Position numbers and translations under genes: made by a program. Below the pieces are notes generated by a model. The model searched no databases. It worked only from the letters and a program-made list of their open reading frames with translations, and was not told the DNA's origin. A stretch of 64,000 bases of DNA, taken from NCBI GenBank assembly GCA_963977485.1, contig CAXBOW010000015.1:55893-119892 (forward strand), in the 5' to 3' direction. The stretch comes from JARRPM01 sp963977485 (GTDB lineage Bacteria; Pseudomonadota; Gammaproteobacteria; Pseudomonadales; Halieaceae). The first letter of the stretch is position 1. Each line of letters opens with the position of its first letter. This document shows positions 9,950 to 18,642 of the stretch, piece by piece.

Positions 9950-11014
9950 TCAATCTGTCAGGCAGGCCGGGTCGAATTGAAACTCCCCCGACAACCACTG
10001 AGCCACCTCTTGTGCAGCGGGCCCTGGCAGCGCACGGTACTGTCGGGCGAGAGTCTGGCAACGCTCCTGCCCCATACCACTCAAGCCCAACTCTTCAAAT
10101 GTGCGTCGGTCCTGCTGTAGCTGCTGCCAGGTGGCGGCACCGATAGCCTCGTGTATCCACTGTTTGTTACTTAAATCCACTCGGTACAGGTCCGCCAGGC
10201 CACCCAGCGCTGGCAATGACAGCAGGCCCTGATTCATGGGGTTACACAAATGGCCGCTGAGCAGTGTCTCCGGTAATTGTTCACGCCCTGACAGTCTATC
10301 CAGGTAGAGGAAGTTGCTGCGCACCGCCCCATCATTCACCGGATAGTTATCCCACAGCAGCACAGGCCGGCCCATACGGGCATATATTCTTTCTATATCT
10401 GTCCGGGTTATTGCGTCAGAGCAAACCTGGTTACCGGTCCAGAACACATCCACGTCAGGCGGCAGCTCAGCCCCGAGTTGGGGCCAGTAGTCCGTGGGCA
10501 TGGTGCCGAAAAATTTCTCCAGTACCGGGTCAAAACTGTAGTAGGTAGGACATACCAGCACCCTCACTTCGGGCAGCCAGGAGACCACATCGGCGACAAT
10601 CTCCGCTTGCCGCCCGGCCAGCGCAGTGATATCACCGGGCATGTCATCAAACAGGATGGCCAGCAATGGCGCCTCAAGCTGGGACAAGCGGGATATCTTG
10701 CGCTTTAGTTGTTCGCGCTGCTTGGGCCCGTAATCCAGATACAGCGCAAACGGTGACAAGCCGACTCCCCAGTGGATACCCCGCTGTCGATAAGCCCGGG
10801 AAAGTTCGAGTAATTGCTGCCATTCTGCAGCTGGCCAGTCGCACTGCCACTGCTTTCGCAAGTATGGGTCTGCCTTGGGGCAGTAGAGGCAGGTGTTCAG
10901 TCCCGCCTGAGAGAGAAATTCTGCGTAGGCAAGGCGTGTTTCGAATGGCCATGGTCGCCCGTAAAATCCCTCCAGGATGCCCGTAAGAAAGCCGTCAGCG
11001 GTCTTGCTAGTCAT
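9950..11014 (-). CDS. GH84-type beta-N-acetylglucosaminidase
   Basis: 354 residues. The opening GILEGFYGRPWP and the acidic pair D123-D124 in ILFDDMPGD are hallmarks of the GH84 catalytic domain (O-GlcNAcase/hyaluronidase family), which removes N-acetylglucosamine by substrate-assisted catalysis. The motifs VDVFWTGNQVCSD and LLWDNYPVNDG later in the barrel also match. There is no signal peptide, so a cytosolic enzyme is expected. It appears to be a bare catalytic domain without the carbohydrate-binding modules of larger relatives. It is the first gene of an operon with the cupin protein. Confidence 0.85.
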   Translation of the reverse strand: MTSKTADGFLTGILEGFYGRPWPFETRLAYAEFLSQAGLNTCLYCPKADPYLRKQWQCDWPAAEWQQLLELSRAYRQRGIHWGVGLSPFALYLDYGPKQREQLKRKISRLSQLEAPLLAILFDDMPGDITALAGRQAEIVADVVSWLPEVRVLVCPTYYSFDPVLEKFFGTMPTDYWPQLGAELPPDVDVFWTGNQVCSDAITRTDIERIYARMGRPVLLWDNYPVNDGAVRSNFLYLDRLSGREQLPETLLSGHLCNPMNQGLLSLPALGGLADLYRVDLSNKQWIHEAIGAATWQQLQQDRRTFEELGLSGMGQERCQTLARQYRALPGPAAQEVAQWLSGEFQFDPACLTD

Positions 11015-11100
11015 TTTTTATCGCCAACTGTGATTAAAAACAATTTGTATATTTCTAATGAGGCTAAAAAAACGCGGCAGCGACGATGGTAAATTTTCAT

Positions 11101-11247
11101 TGATGGGCGATACTTAACTTGTGTGTGCCCATCCCCTGGAATAACCGGGTAGACACAGGAGCAAACCCAATGCTCCTAGAGGGAAGAAATTCCTTTATGT
11201 TTCACTCCTAATGGTCTTGTTGGGTCCCTTTCGGGACCCATTTTTTT
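11101..11247 (+). ncRNA. Candidate small RNA with three hairpins
   Basis: No plausible protein is encoded here, but the plus strand folds into three evenly placed hairpins: GATGGGC (11102-11108) with GCCCATC (11127-11133); AGGAGCA (11157-11163) with TGCTCCT (11171-11177); and a terminator stem TGGGTCCC/GGGACCCA (11221-11240) followed by seven T. Both flanking genes are on the minus strand, so the plus-strand terminator has no protein gene to serve. No convincing promoter was identified upstream, and I do not recognise a known RNA family. Confidence 0.6.
11221..11247 (+). terminator. Rho-independent terminator on the plus strand
   Basis: Perfect 8-bp stem TGGGTCCC/GGGACCCA, loop TTTC, then seven T. 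The minus strand has no T tract here, so it works only for plus-strand transcription, supporting an independent transcript in this gap. Confidence 0.85.
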
Positions 11248-11307
11248 AGATTCAATCTTTTATATTCAATTACTTAAGAGCTATATTTAAAATATTTATC
11301 AGGTGTG

Positions 11308-11661
11308 TCACATGGTATGGGTGGGGCGATCAGAGGACAGGGAGCCAGCCAGGTGGTTCTCGATCTTGGCGTTTGCGATGGCATCCTGCTCGCTGAACTG
11401 CACACCTATGCCCGCAGTGCGGTTACCCTGCGCCCCGCGGGGCGTAACCCATACGACTTTGCCAGCGATAGGTATCTTCTCGGGTTCGTCCATCAGTGTG
11501 AGCAGCATGAACACCTCATCACCAATGTCGTAGGTTTTGTTGGTGGGAACGAACAGGCCGCCATGCAGCAGGAACGGCATATAGGCCGAGTACAGAACGG
11601 CTTTGTCCTTGATCGTCAGCGACAGGATACCATTGCGGTTGCTATGTCTTTCGTCAGTCAT
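11308..11661 (-). CDS. pilZ: Type IV pilus assembly protein PilZ
   Basis: 117 residues, close to the length of Pseudomonas PilZ. It has the PilZ fold and ends in SSDRPTHTM, the tail typical of the Pseudomonas protein. Canonical c-di-GMP binding residues (RxxxR, DxSxxG) are not seen, as expected for this non-binding orthologue that works with PilB and FimX in pilus extension. Its ATG overlaps the holB stop by four bases. The mltG-tmk-holB-pilZ order is conserved in Pseudomonas and relatives. Confidence 0.92.
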   Translation of the reverse strand: MTDERHSNRNGILSLTIKDKAVLYSAYMPFLLHGGLFVPTNKTYDIGDEVFMLLTLMDEPEKIPIAGKVVWVTPRGAQGNRTAGIGVQFSEQDAIANAKIENHLAGSLSSDRPTHTM

Positions 11662-12671
11662 GGAGAAGTGCCTCTTTGCATACTTCCGATATTATCATCA
11701 AGCCCGCCGTCGCCCAACACTCGCTGTACTTTTGCCACAAGTGTCTCCAGCAAAAGTTGGGGGTTGGGATTGGAGCCGGCATTGAGTGCGCGCTGAATTT
11801 GTAAAATTTCGTCCAGTAGCGCGAACCCCGCCCTGGCCTGGCTACTGCAGAGGCGTGCGCCGTCTAGTGCTCGCAGCTGTTTCTGTATACCGGCTGCGAG
11901 CTGTGCCAGAGTCTGCCCCAGATCCCCTGCGGCAAGTGCCTTAGCCAATGACGCCGCATCCAGCCGGCCGGAAAGCAAGGCAGCGATCGCCTGGGTAATT
12001 CGCTGCAGTACGTCTGCAGCCTCCTGGCCATTTAGACGCTCTGCCAGCAGTGGCAAACCACCGGCCAGGTCCAACAGGCTTTCACTGTCGGCCCGTGTTG
12101 CGCATATCTGATCCAGCCAGGTCAGGCTCTGCTCGCGTGAAGGAATCGTGGGACGCAGTATCTGGCAGCGCGACCGCACGGTGGCAGGCAGCCCGTGCAG
12201 GCGATGGCAAATCAGGATGAGATGGGTATTTGCCGGGGGCTCTTCCAACACTTTCAGCAAGGCGTTAGCCGCACTGACATTCATGTTTTCGGCAGGTGAA
12301 AATACGGCGATCTTGCGCAGGCCAAACCCCGCAGTCATATTGGTGAACTCGACAATCTTGCGAACCTGGTCAATCTTAATGATCCGGCTCTTGCCCTCTG
12401 GTGCAAGCCACTGAAAATCGCCGTGGTTGCCGCTGGCACTGAGCTCACAAGCGTGGCAGTGGCCGCAGTTCAAACCGGCTGCGGGTTGCGAGCAGAGCAG
12501 CAGACGGGCCAGGGCCAGGCCCAACCGGGACTTGCCGGTATCCTGAGGGCCGCTGATCAACAGAGCGTGCGGCAGCTCGTCGCGATTGATCTGCTGGCCA
12601 AGTCGCTGCCACTCTTCCGTCTGCCAGGGCATGGGTGCGCTCACAGCGGGTAGTTCATTCTCCTCTGTCAT
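11658..12671 (-). CDS. holB: DNA polymerase III delta-prime subunit
   Basis: Delta-prime is the clamp-loader subunit with an inactive AAA+ fold. The start was set at ATG 12671 (MTEENELP), where it overlaps the tmk stop as ATGA; an upstream start would overlap tmk by 31 bases. This gives 337 residues. Features seen: a P-loop-like SGPQDTGKS, a zinc module with CGHCHACEL, the sensor segment ANALLKVLEEPP and the SRC motif VRSRCQ. The gene is embedded in the chain tmk-holB-pilZ. Confidence 0.94.
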   Translation of the reverse strand: MTEENELPAVSAPMPWQTEEWQRLGQQINRDELPHALLISGPQDTGKSRLGLALARLLLCSQPAAGLNCGHCHACELSASGNHGDFQWLAPEGKSRIIKIDQVRKIVEFTNMTAGFGLRKIAVFSPAENMNVSAANALLKVLEEPPANTHLILICHRLHGLPATVRSRCQILRPTIPSREQSLTWLDQICATRADSESLLDLAGGLPLLAERLNGQEAADVLQRITQAIAALLSGRLDAASLAKALAAGDLGQTLAQLAAGIQKQLRALDGARLCSSQARAGFALLDEILQIQRALNAGSNPNPQLLLETLVAKVQRVLGDGGLDDNIGSMQRGTSP

Positions 12672-13321
12672 GGCGTCGGGTGCCTCACGCTCCAGCAACC
12701 GGTCAGGTCATTGCAGACTTTGAGCAACTGTATTTGTACCGCCTCCAGAGATTGGCTGGCATCGACAACACGGTAACGACCGCTACTGCTTTCTGCGAGG
12801 TCGAGGTAGGTGGCGCGCACGCGCTCAAAAAAAGCCAGTTCTTCGCGCTCGAAACGATCCAGTTCCCCTCTCTCCCGCGCCCTCGCCATGCCGGTACTTA
12901 CCGGCGCGTCCAACAGCAGGGTGCAATCGGGACGCAACTGCCCCTGTACCAGCTCCTCCAGCGCAGCGACGGCGCTGCGGGGAATGCCACGTCCCCCGCA
13001 TTGATAGGCATAAGTCGCATCTGTAAAGCGGTCACAAAGCACCCAGCGCCCCGCGCTTAGCGCCGGCTCTATGCGCGTCTTGATGTGTTGTGCTCTTGCA
13101 GCGAACATCATCAGTAGCTCTGCCATGGGGTCGACAGGCTCATCGTCAACATCCAACAGCAGCTGCCTGAGAGTCTCACCGAGCTTGCTCCCCCCCGGCT
13201 CGCGGGTAACCAGCAGGTCCACACCCCGATCGCGTAAATGTTGCTCGAGGAAAGCGATATTTGTCGATTTGCCAACTCCTTCACCACCTTCCACGGTGAT
13301 AAACAGGCCTCTGGTACTCAT
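12668..13321 (-). CDS. tmk: Thymidylate kinase
   Basis: Phosphorylates dTMP to dTDP in the cytosol. 217 residues. The P-loop GGEGVGKST lies at about 11-19, the DR(F/Y) motif appears as LCDRFTDATYAYQ, and the substrate-binding TREPGG follows. The start overlaps the mltG stop by four bases. Position between mltG and holB is standard. Confidence 0.96.
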   Translation of the reverse strand: MSTRGLFITVEGGEGVGKSTNIAFLEQHLRDRGVDLLVTREPGGSKLGETLRQLLLDVDDEPVDPMAELLMMFAARAQHIKTRIEPALSAGRWVLCDRFTDATYAYQCGGRGIPRSAVAALEELVQGQLRPDCTLLLDAPVSTGMARARERGELDRFEREELAFFERVRATYLDLAESSSGRYRVVDASQSLEAVQIQLLKVCNDLTGCWSVRHPTP

Positions 13322-14352
13322 GGTTTCTCCGGGCTGGAACGATAGTTCTTGTTACGACGTAATTGGTATTTGCGCACGGCCGCCCTGTGGTCTGCCAGTG
13401 TCTCGCTGAACACATGCCCGCCATCGCCTCGGGCCACAAAAAACAGCGCCTTGCCAGCTGCTGGATGCAGGGCCGCATGAATTGAATCCCGTCCAGGCAA
13501 GGCAATAGGTGTGGGCGGCAGCCCGGTAATGCGGTAGGTATTGTAAAGGTTATTGTCATCACTGAGATGGCTGCGCCGCAGGTTGCCGTCAAATGCCTCA
13601 CCGAGACCGTAAATGATGGTTGGGTCGGTTTGCAGGCGCATGCCCTGTTGCAGACGGCGCACAAAAACCCCTGCTATCTGCGCTCGCTCCGCTGGCAAAC
13701 CGGTTTCCCGTTCAATAATCGATGCCATTATCAGCGCCTCGTAGGGGCTTTCATAGGGCAGCTCAGTCGCTCTACCCTGCCATTCTTCATCCAGTACTGC
13801 CACCATTCTTGCATATGCTCGTTGCAGCAGTTCCAGGTCGGTGGAGTCGCGGGTAAAATGGTATGTGTCGGGGAAAAACCACCCTTCAGGACTCTCATAT
13901 GGCGCCACCATATCCAGCACGCGGGGATCGGTCACCCCTTGAAGTACCTGTTTCAATTGCTCTTCACCTGCAAGAACAGCGATTGCTTGATCCAGTGTGA
14001 TACCTTCAGGCAGTGTCACCTGATAGTGCATAACTTTGCCACTTTGCAGTAGGCGCAACAGTTGCAAAGATGTGAGTGGAGGCGTAAGCAGATATTCACC
14101 CTGCTTGATTTGTTGGTCAGCTCCCGTCCACCTGGCATAGAGAATAAGCAGTTCGGGGTATCGTATGGCGCCGCTCTGCTGCAAGCGCCCGGCAACTGCA
14201 CGCAGTGTTTCTCCCGATTGAACCAGCAAGGGCTGTCCGTTTGCAGGCAATGTCAACGGCTCCTGCCAGCGTCGCTCCAACTCCTGCAGAGCCAGAACCC
14301 CCGTCAGCACTGCTAGCAGGAAGAGCAGTAGCAGTTTACGGATCACGTCCAA
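13318..14352 (-). CDS. mltG: Endolytic murein transglycosylase MltG
   Basis: Cleaves nascent peptidoglycan strands inside the chain and so ends glycan polymerisation. 344 residues, with an N-terminal membrane anchor at about 5-23 and a periplasmic catalytic part. The catalytic glutamate is in MASIIERETG (about 210), followed by AGVFVRRL and the LQTDPTIIYGLG segment. The start overlaps the 3' end of pabC by ten bases. Confidence 0.95.
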   Translation of the reverse strand: MDVIRKLLLLFLLAVLTGVLALQELERRWQEPLTLPANGQPLLVQSGETLRAVAGRLQQSGAIRYPELLILYARWTGADQQIKQGEYLLTPPLTSLQLLRLLQSGKVMHYQVTLPEGITLDQAIAVLAGEEQLKQVLQGVTDPRVLDMVAPYESPEGWFFPDTYHFTRDSTDLELLQRAYARMVAVLDEEWQGRATELPYESPYEALIMASIIERETGLPAERAQIAGVFVRRLQQGMRLQTDPTIIYGLGEAFDGNLRRSHLSDDNNLYNTYRITGLPPTPIALPGRDSIHAALHPAAGKALFFVARGDGGHVFSETLADHRAAVRKYQLRRNKNYRSSPEKP

Positions 14353-15197
14353 TCCTCGCGATATTGCCGGTACAGGGCGTCGCAGGTTGGGTGTTCTGAC
14401 CAGCGCCGCTGGGCAAAACTCGCCACCGGCCGCAGGCCGACGAGACTGTTGGTGTAAAAGGCCTCGTCGGCCTGCTCCAGCTGGCTGATCTCAAGCGTGC
14501 ACTCGCGAACGGCAAGACCGATAGCGGGCGCCCAGCGACGCTTCACCAGCTCTCGCCGGGTGCCACAAATGCCACAGTGTTCAAGCGCGGGAGTAAGGAT
14601 TTCGCCGCCGGCAACAATAAAGAGATTGCCGGCAACCACCGAGATCACCTGTCCCTGTTGATCGAGCATTACGGCCTCATCAAGCCCCGCCTCGGAGTAT
14701 TCCGCCGCGGCCAATACCTGCTCCAGTCGGTTGAGGTGTTTCAGCCCTGCCAGCGCGGGCTGGGTTCCCCAGCGCATCGTCGCCAGATGCAGTGCGGCGG
14801 ACGCCGGCAGGTCCTGCCCTACTGTGTCCAGCCGGGTGGCGCTGATGATTACCCGCGGCCGGGTATCAGCCGGCGGCCTGTAGCCACGTGGGCCAGGACC
14901 CCGGCTCAGGGTGATTCTCAGGGATGCCCAGAGCCATCCCCGGGCAGTCAGGGCTGCGATGGCGATCTGCAGGTGTCGGCGCACAGTGGTTTCGCCATCG
15001 GGAAGGGATAGCGCCGTACAACCACGCTGCATCCGCGCGAGATGCAGGTCGAGGTAGAGCGGCTCACCGCGTCTGATTAGCAGGGTTTCAAAGACACCGT
15101 CGCCAAAATCGAGGCCGCGATCGGGAAGCGGCAGAGCAGATGCTTCAGCTCCGTCCAGCCATATCAGGGCATCCCCGGGCACGGGTGCAGCAATCAA
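14343..15197 (-). CDS. pabC: Aminodeoxychorismate lyase (4-amino-4-deoxychorismate to p-aminobenzoate)
   Basis: PLP fold-type IV enzyme of folate synthesis. The catalytic lysine is in GLKHLNRLEQ and the N-terminal signature is LPDRGLDFGDGVFET. The start is uncertain. An upstream ATG would overlap fabF by about 70 bases and add residues foreign to the family. I chose TTG at 15197, which overlaps the fabF stop as TTGA in the same manner as the other junctions here; GTG at 15182 is the alternative. Length about 284 residues. The fabF-pabC-mltG order is widely conserved. Confidence 0.9.
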   Translation of the reverse strand: MIAAPVPGDALIWLDGAEASALPLPDRGLDFGDGVFETLLIRRGEPLYLDLHLARMQRGCTALSLPDGETTVRRHLQIAIAALTARGWLWASLRITLSRGPGPRGYRPPADTRPRVIISATRLDTVGQDLPASAALHLATMRWGTQPALAGLKHLNRLEQVLAAAEYSEAGLDEAVMLDQQGQVISVVAGNLFIVAGGEILTPALEHCGICGTRRELVKRRWAPAIGLAVRECTLEISQLEQADEAFYTNSLVGLRPVASFAQRRWSEHPTCDALYRQYREDWT

Positions 15198-16438
15198 TCC
15201 GGGTTTGCGAACAGCAATGAACCGTTGGTTCCGCCAAAGCCAAAGGAATTGCTGATGACGCAATCGATTGGCCGCTCCTGCGCAGTATTGGGTACGTAGT
15301 TGAGGTTACAGCCTTCGGCCACGTTTTCCAGGTTGATTGTCGGTGGTGCAACCTGGTCACGCAGAGCAAGTATGGAGAAAATTGCCTCTACCGCGCCCGC
15401 AGCACCGAGTAAATGCCCGATCATCGATTTGGTAGAGCTTACGGCCACCTGTGCCGCAGCGTTGCCAAGAACAGTCTCTACTGCTCGGCTCTCGGCCAGG
15501 TCCCCTGCATTTGTAGAGGTTCCATGGGCATTGATATAGCTAATTCTTTCGACGGCAATGCCAGCATCCCGGATGGCATTGGACATCGCTGCTGCCGCGC
15601 CTCTGCCGTCCTCCGGAGGAAGGGTCATGTGGTAGGCGTCGCCGCTCATACCAAAACCCAGCACTTCCGCATATATTTTTGCACCGCGGGCCTTGGCCGA
15701 TTCGTATTCTTCCAGCATCAGCACGCCGGCGCCGTCACCCAGTACAAAACCATCCCGGTCACGGTCCCACGGCCTGGACGCTGCCTGGGGGTCATCGTTG
15801 CGGGTAGACAGTGCGCGAGCGGCGGCGAAGCCCCCCAGGCCTACAGGGGTGGTCGCCATTTCCGCGCCCCCAACGAGCATAGCATCGGCATCACCGGCGG
15901 CAATCAACTTCGCGCCAAGGCCAATGTTGTGGGTACCGGAAGTACAGGCAGTCACGATAGCAAGGTTTGGCCCCTGCAGGTTGAACATGACCGAGAGATT
16001 ACCGGCGATCATGTTGATGATTGAACCGGGCACGAAAAAAGGCGAAATTCTACGCGGGCCAGATGCCCTGATAATCTCTGCGTTCTTTTCTATCTGCCCT
16101 ATGCCACCAATACCGGAGCCAATCGCACAGCCGACACGTGGGGCCATTTCCTCTGAAATTTCCAGGCCACTGTCGCGCATTGCCTGGATGCCAGCCGCCA
16201 TGCCGAACTGGACGAACTGATCCATTTTGCGCGCGTCTTTCACTGGTAGGTACTGCGAAATATCGAAGTTTTTTACGCTGGCGCTGAAGCGTGTGCTGAA
16301 TGCCGATACATCGAAGCTCTCAATGGGTGCAGCACCACTTTTGCCCGCTAGAATATTCGTCCAGGTATCGTCCACGGTATTACCGAGCGGACTCAGCATA
16401 CCCATGCCGGTAACAACGACTCTTCTGCCAATCAACAC
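15194..16438 (-). CDS. fabF: Beta-ketoacyl-ACP synthase II
   Basis: Condensing enzyme that elongates acyl-ACP with malonyl-ACP. 414 residues. The Cys-His-His triad is seen in VTACTSGTHN, NAHGTSTNAGD and MIGHLLGAAGAVE. The start is GTG at 16438 with AAGGAG six bases upstream. It follows acpP in the fab cluster, separated by a hairpin that could lower fabF expression relative to acpP. Confidence 0.97.
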   Translation of the reverse strand: MLIGRRVVVTGMGMLSPLGNTVDDTWTNILAGKSGAAPIESFDVSAFSTRFSASVKNFDISQYLPVKDARKMDQFVQFGMAAGIQAMRDSGLEISEEMAPRVGCAIGSGIGGIGQIEKNAEIIRASGPRRISPFFVPGSIINMIAGNLSVMFNLQGPNLAIVTACTSGTHNIGLGAKLIAAGDADAMLVGGAEMATTPVGLGGFAAARALSTRNDDPQAASRPWDRDRDGFVLGDGAGVLMLEEYESAKARGAKIYAEVLGFGMSGDAYHMTLPPEDGRGAAAAMSNAIRDAGIAVERISYINAHGTSTNAGDLAESRAVETVLGNAAAQVAVSSTKSMIGHLLGAAGAVEAIFSILALRDQVAPPTINLENVAEGCNLNYVPNTAQERPIDCVISNSFGFGGTNGSLLFANPD

Positions 16439-16495
16439 GTTAACTCCTTGCAGGGCGAGATATTAGTGTTGCACACACTAGGAAGCATAAATAAG

Positions 16496-16528
16496 AAAAG
16501 CCGCTCTAACAGAATAGAAACGGCTTTT
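16496..16528 (-). terminator. Terminator or attenuator between acpP and fabF
   Basis: On the minus strand AAAAGCCG and CGGCTTTT pair around a 17-base loop and lead into TTTTCTTATTTA. Partial termination here would explain the usual excess of acyl carrier protein over condensing enzyme. Confidence 0.6.
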
Positions 16529-16549
16529 CCTGAGAACGAAGGAAGTAGA

Positions 16550-16786
16550 TCAGGCGAGGTTTGCAGTGATGTAATCAATCGCCAACTTTACAGTGGTGAT
16601 TTTTTCAGCTTCCTCATCCGGGATCTCAGTTTCAAATTCTTCTTCCAGGGCCATTACGAGTTCAACCGTGTCGAGAGAATCAGCACCCAAATCCTCTACA
16701 AAAGAGGCCTCAGTCTGCACTTCTTCTTCTTTAACGCCAAGTTGTTCTGCGACGATTTTCTTAACGCGTTCATCAATGCTGCTCAT
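16550..16786 (-). CDS. acpP: Acyl carrier protein
   Basis: 78 residues, very acidic, with the phosphopantetheine attachment serine in GADSLDTVELVMALEEEF (position about 37). It carries growing acyl chains for fatty acid and lipid A synthesis. A strong promoter-like sequence with an adjacent palindrome sits in the 145-base gap from fabG, and a terminator-like hairpin follows, so it probably has the most abundant transcript of the cluster. Confidence 0.98.
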   Translation of the reverse strand: MSSIDERVKKIVAEQLGVKEEEVQTEASFVEDLGADSLDTVELVMALEEEFETEIPDEEAEKITTVKLAIDYITANLA

Positions 16787-16853
16787 GATTATACTATTCT
16801 CCTGAGATTAGTGCTGAATCAAACCCGCTTAGCTGGCCTGAGCGCGCAGTTTA

Positions 16854-16869
16854 CTCTGTTTTAACAGAG
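16854..16869. promoter_or_regulatory. Operator-like palindrome at the acpP promoter
   Basis: CTCTGTT and AACAGAG arms separated by two bases begin immediately downstream of the -10 box and would cover the transcription start. This is a typical place for a repressor operator. The cognate regulator is not known from this window. Confidence 0.45.
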
Positions 16870-16897
16870 AGTTTAAAATCTTTTTTTGAGACGTCAA
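16870..16897 (-). promoter_or_regulatory. Putative sigma70 promoter of acpP
   Basis: Minus strand TTGACG (16892-16897), 16-base spacer, TAAACT (16870-16875), in the fabG-acpP gap. Leader length to the acpP ATG would be about 75 bases. Confidence 0.55.
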
Positions 16898-16931
16898 CGA
16901 CGACCAATTTTTATTGTTTTTTTTCAAAGGC

Positions 16932-17675
16932 TTAACTCATATACATACCGCCATTTATGTGTATGGTCTCGCCGGTAATATACGCACCCGCGTCACTGCA
17001 AATAAAGGCCACCAGCGCCGCGATTTCATCCGCAGCCCCCAATCTTCCCAATGGAATTTGACTCAACATCAACGCACGCTGGTCCTCACTGAGTTCCCGG
17101 GTCATATCCGTATCGATGAAACCTGGCGACACGCAATTGACGGTGACCGAACGGGAGCCCAACTCTCGTGCGAGCGCACGCGAAAAGCCCTCTGCTCCCG
17201 CTTTGGTCGCAGCGTAATTGGCCTGCCCCATATTACCCATGGAGCCTACCACAGAGGTGATATTGACAATACGGCCCCAGCGGGCCTTTGTCATGCCGCG
17301 CAAGCAGGCCTTGCTGACGCGATAGAGTGAAGTCAGATTGGTATCTATAACATCACCCCATTCATCGGGCTTCATTCGCATAAGAATGTTGTCCCGAGTG
17401 ATGCCGGCGTTATTCACCAGCACCAGCGGTGCGCCAAACTGGGCGGTGATTGCTTTGATAACTTCTATGACATTTTCGTCATTGCCGACCAGCAACTTCA
17501 TACCGCAGCCGCTATTGCCGGATTCCTGCAGGTAAGCAGTAATGTTTTTCGCGCCCTCATCGCTGGTGGCCGTGCCAATAACAGTGCAACCCGCCGCCGC
17601 CAGATGTTGCGCAATAGCCTTGCCGATCCCGCGGCTGGCGCCTGTTACCAATGCGACTTTATTCTCTTCACTCAT
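16932..17675 (-). CDS. fabG: 3-oxoacyl-ACP reductase
   Basis: NADPH-dependent short-chain reductase of fatty acid elongation. 247 residues. The cofactor motif GASRGIGKAIA lies at about 13-23, NNAGITRDN in the middle, and the catalytic Ser-Tyr-Lys set ends in YAATKAG. It lies 16 bases downstream of fabD, as in the usual fabD-fabG-acpP-fabF order. Confidence 0.97.
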   Translation of the reverse strand: MSEENKVALVTGASRGIGKAIAQHLAAAGCTVIGTATSDEGAKNITAYLQESGNSGCGMKLLVGNDENVIEVIKAITAQFGAPLVLVNNAGITRDNILMRMKPDEWGDVIDTNLTSLYRVSKACLRGMTKARWGRIVNITSVVGSMGNMGQANYAATKAGAEGFSRALARELGSRSVTVNCVSPGFIDTDMTRELSEDQRALMLSQIPLGRLGAADEIAALVAFICSDAGAYITGETIHINGGMYMS

Positions 17676-17691
17676 GGTTTATACCCTCTTC

Positions 17692-18642
17692 TTATGACTT
17701 GAGTGTTTCCAGTGCGGCCAACAATTCGTCCGGATCTTCAAGTGAGAAGCCTTGCAGCGATTTGTCGATTCGACGGCTCAGTCCACTCAACACCTTCCCG
17801 GGGCCGCACTCGATGATATTGTTGACACCTGATTGCACTATAGCCTCGACGCAACCCGTCCATTGTACAGGGCTGTATATCTGCTCAACCAATAATGACT
17901 TGATTTTGTCCGGCTCGTTTTCGGTTGCAGCGTGCACATTGTGCACTACCGGTATGCCTGGCGCTGTAATAGTCAGCCCGGCAATCACCTCAGCCAGTCG
18001 CTCTCCGGCGGGCTTCATGAGTTCCGTGTGGAATGGTGCGCTAACCGGCAGCGGCAGGGCACGTTTGGCCCCCGCTTCTTTCAATAAGCCGATGGCAACA
18101 TCAACTGCACCGCTGTGGCCAGCAATAACAACCTGGCCGGGAGAGTTGAAATTGACTGCCGCTACAACCTGGCCCGTGCTGGCCGCAGCTTTCGCGCAAA
18201 CCACATTGATAGCGGCATCATCCAGGCCAATTATCGCAGCCATTGCGCCCTCGCCCACCGGCACGGCTGTTTGCATAAAAGCACCACGCAGTTTTACCAG
18301 CTTTACCGCATCGGCAAAACTCAGTGCGCCGGCACATACCAGGGCTGAGAACTCTCCCAGGCTGTGACCTGCCATGATCGAAGGTTTCGGGCCGCCCTGC
18401 TCCAGCCAGGCCCGCCATAGCGCGACACTCGAGGTGAGCAACACCGGCTGTGTCGTTTCAGTCAGGTTGAGCGCATCCTGTTCACCATGACTAATCAGGT
18501 CCCACATATCGTACCCCAACACCTGCGAGGCTTCTGCGTAGGTATCGCGCACGGCGGAAAAGCGCTCATACGCGGCGCCGAGCATGCCTACTTTCTGCGA
18601 GCCCTGGCCGGGAAAAACAAAGGCGATCACCTTGTCTGTCAT
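17692..18642 (-). CDS. fabD: Malonyl-CoA:ACP transacylase
   Basis: Loads malonyl groups on ACP. 316 residues. The nucleophile is in AGHSLGEFSAL (about residue 92), with FVFPGQGSQKVGML at the N-terminus, the binding-site segment AVNFNSPGQVVIAG and the histidine in SAPFHTELMKP. An AGGAGT site precedes the ATG. Unusually, the gene upstream is rpmF rather than plsX, with a 278-base gap. Confidence 0.97.
   Translation of the reverse strand: MTDKVIAFVFPGQGSQKVGMLGAAYERFSAVRDTYAEASQVLGYDMWDLISHGEQDALNLTETTQPVLLTSSVALWRAWLEQGGPKPSIMAGHSLGEFSALVCAGALSFADAVKLVKLRGAFMQTAVPVGEGAMAAIIGLDDAAINVVCAKAAASTGQVVAAVNFNSPGQVVIAGHSGAVDVAIGLLKEAGAKRALPLPVSAPFHTELMKPAGERLAEVIAGLTITAPGIPVVHNVHAATENEPDKIKSLLVEQIYSPVQWTGCVEAIVQSGVNNIIECGPGKVLSGLSRRIDKSLQGFSLEDPDELLAALETLKS

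Noticed and set aside
11151..11190. GGA motifs of a CsrA/RsmA-binding RNA
   Set aside because: The GGA of the second hairpin is in the stem rather than the loop and the number of motifs is small, so an RsmY/RsmZ-like role is not supported.
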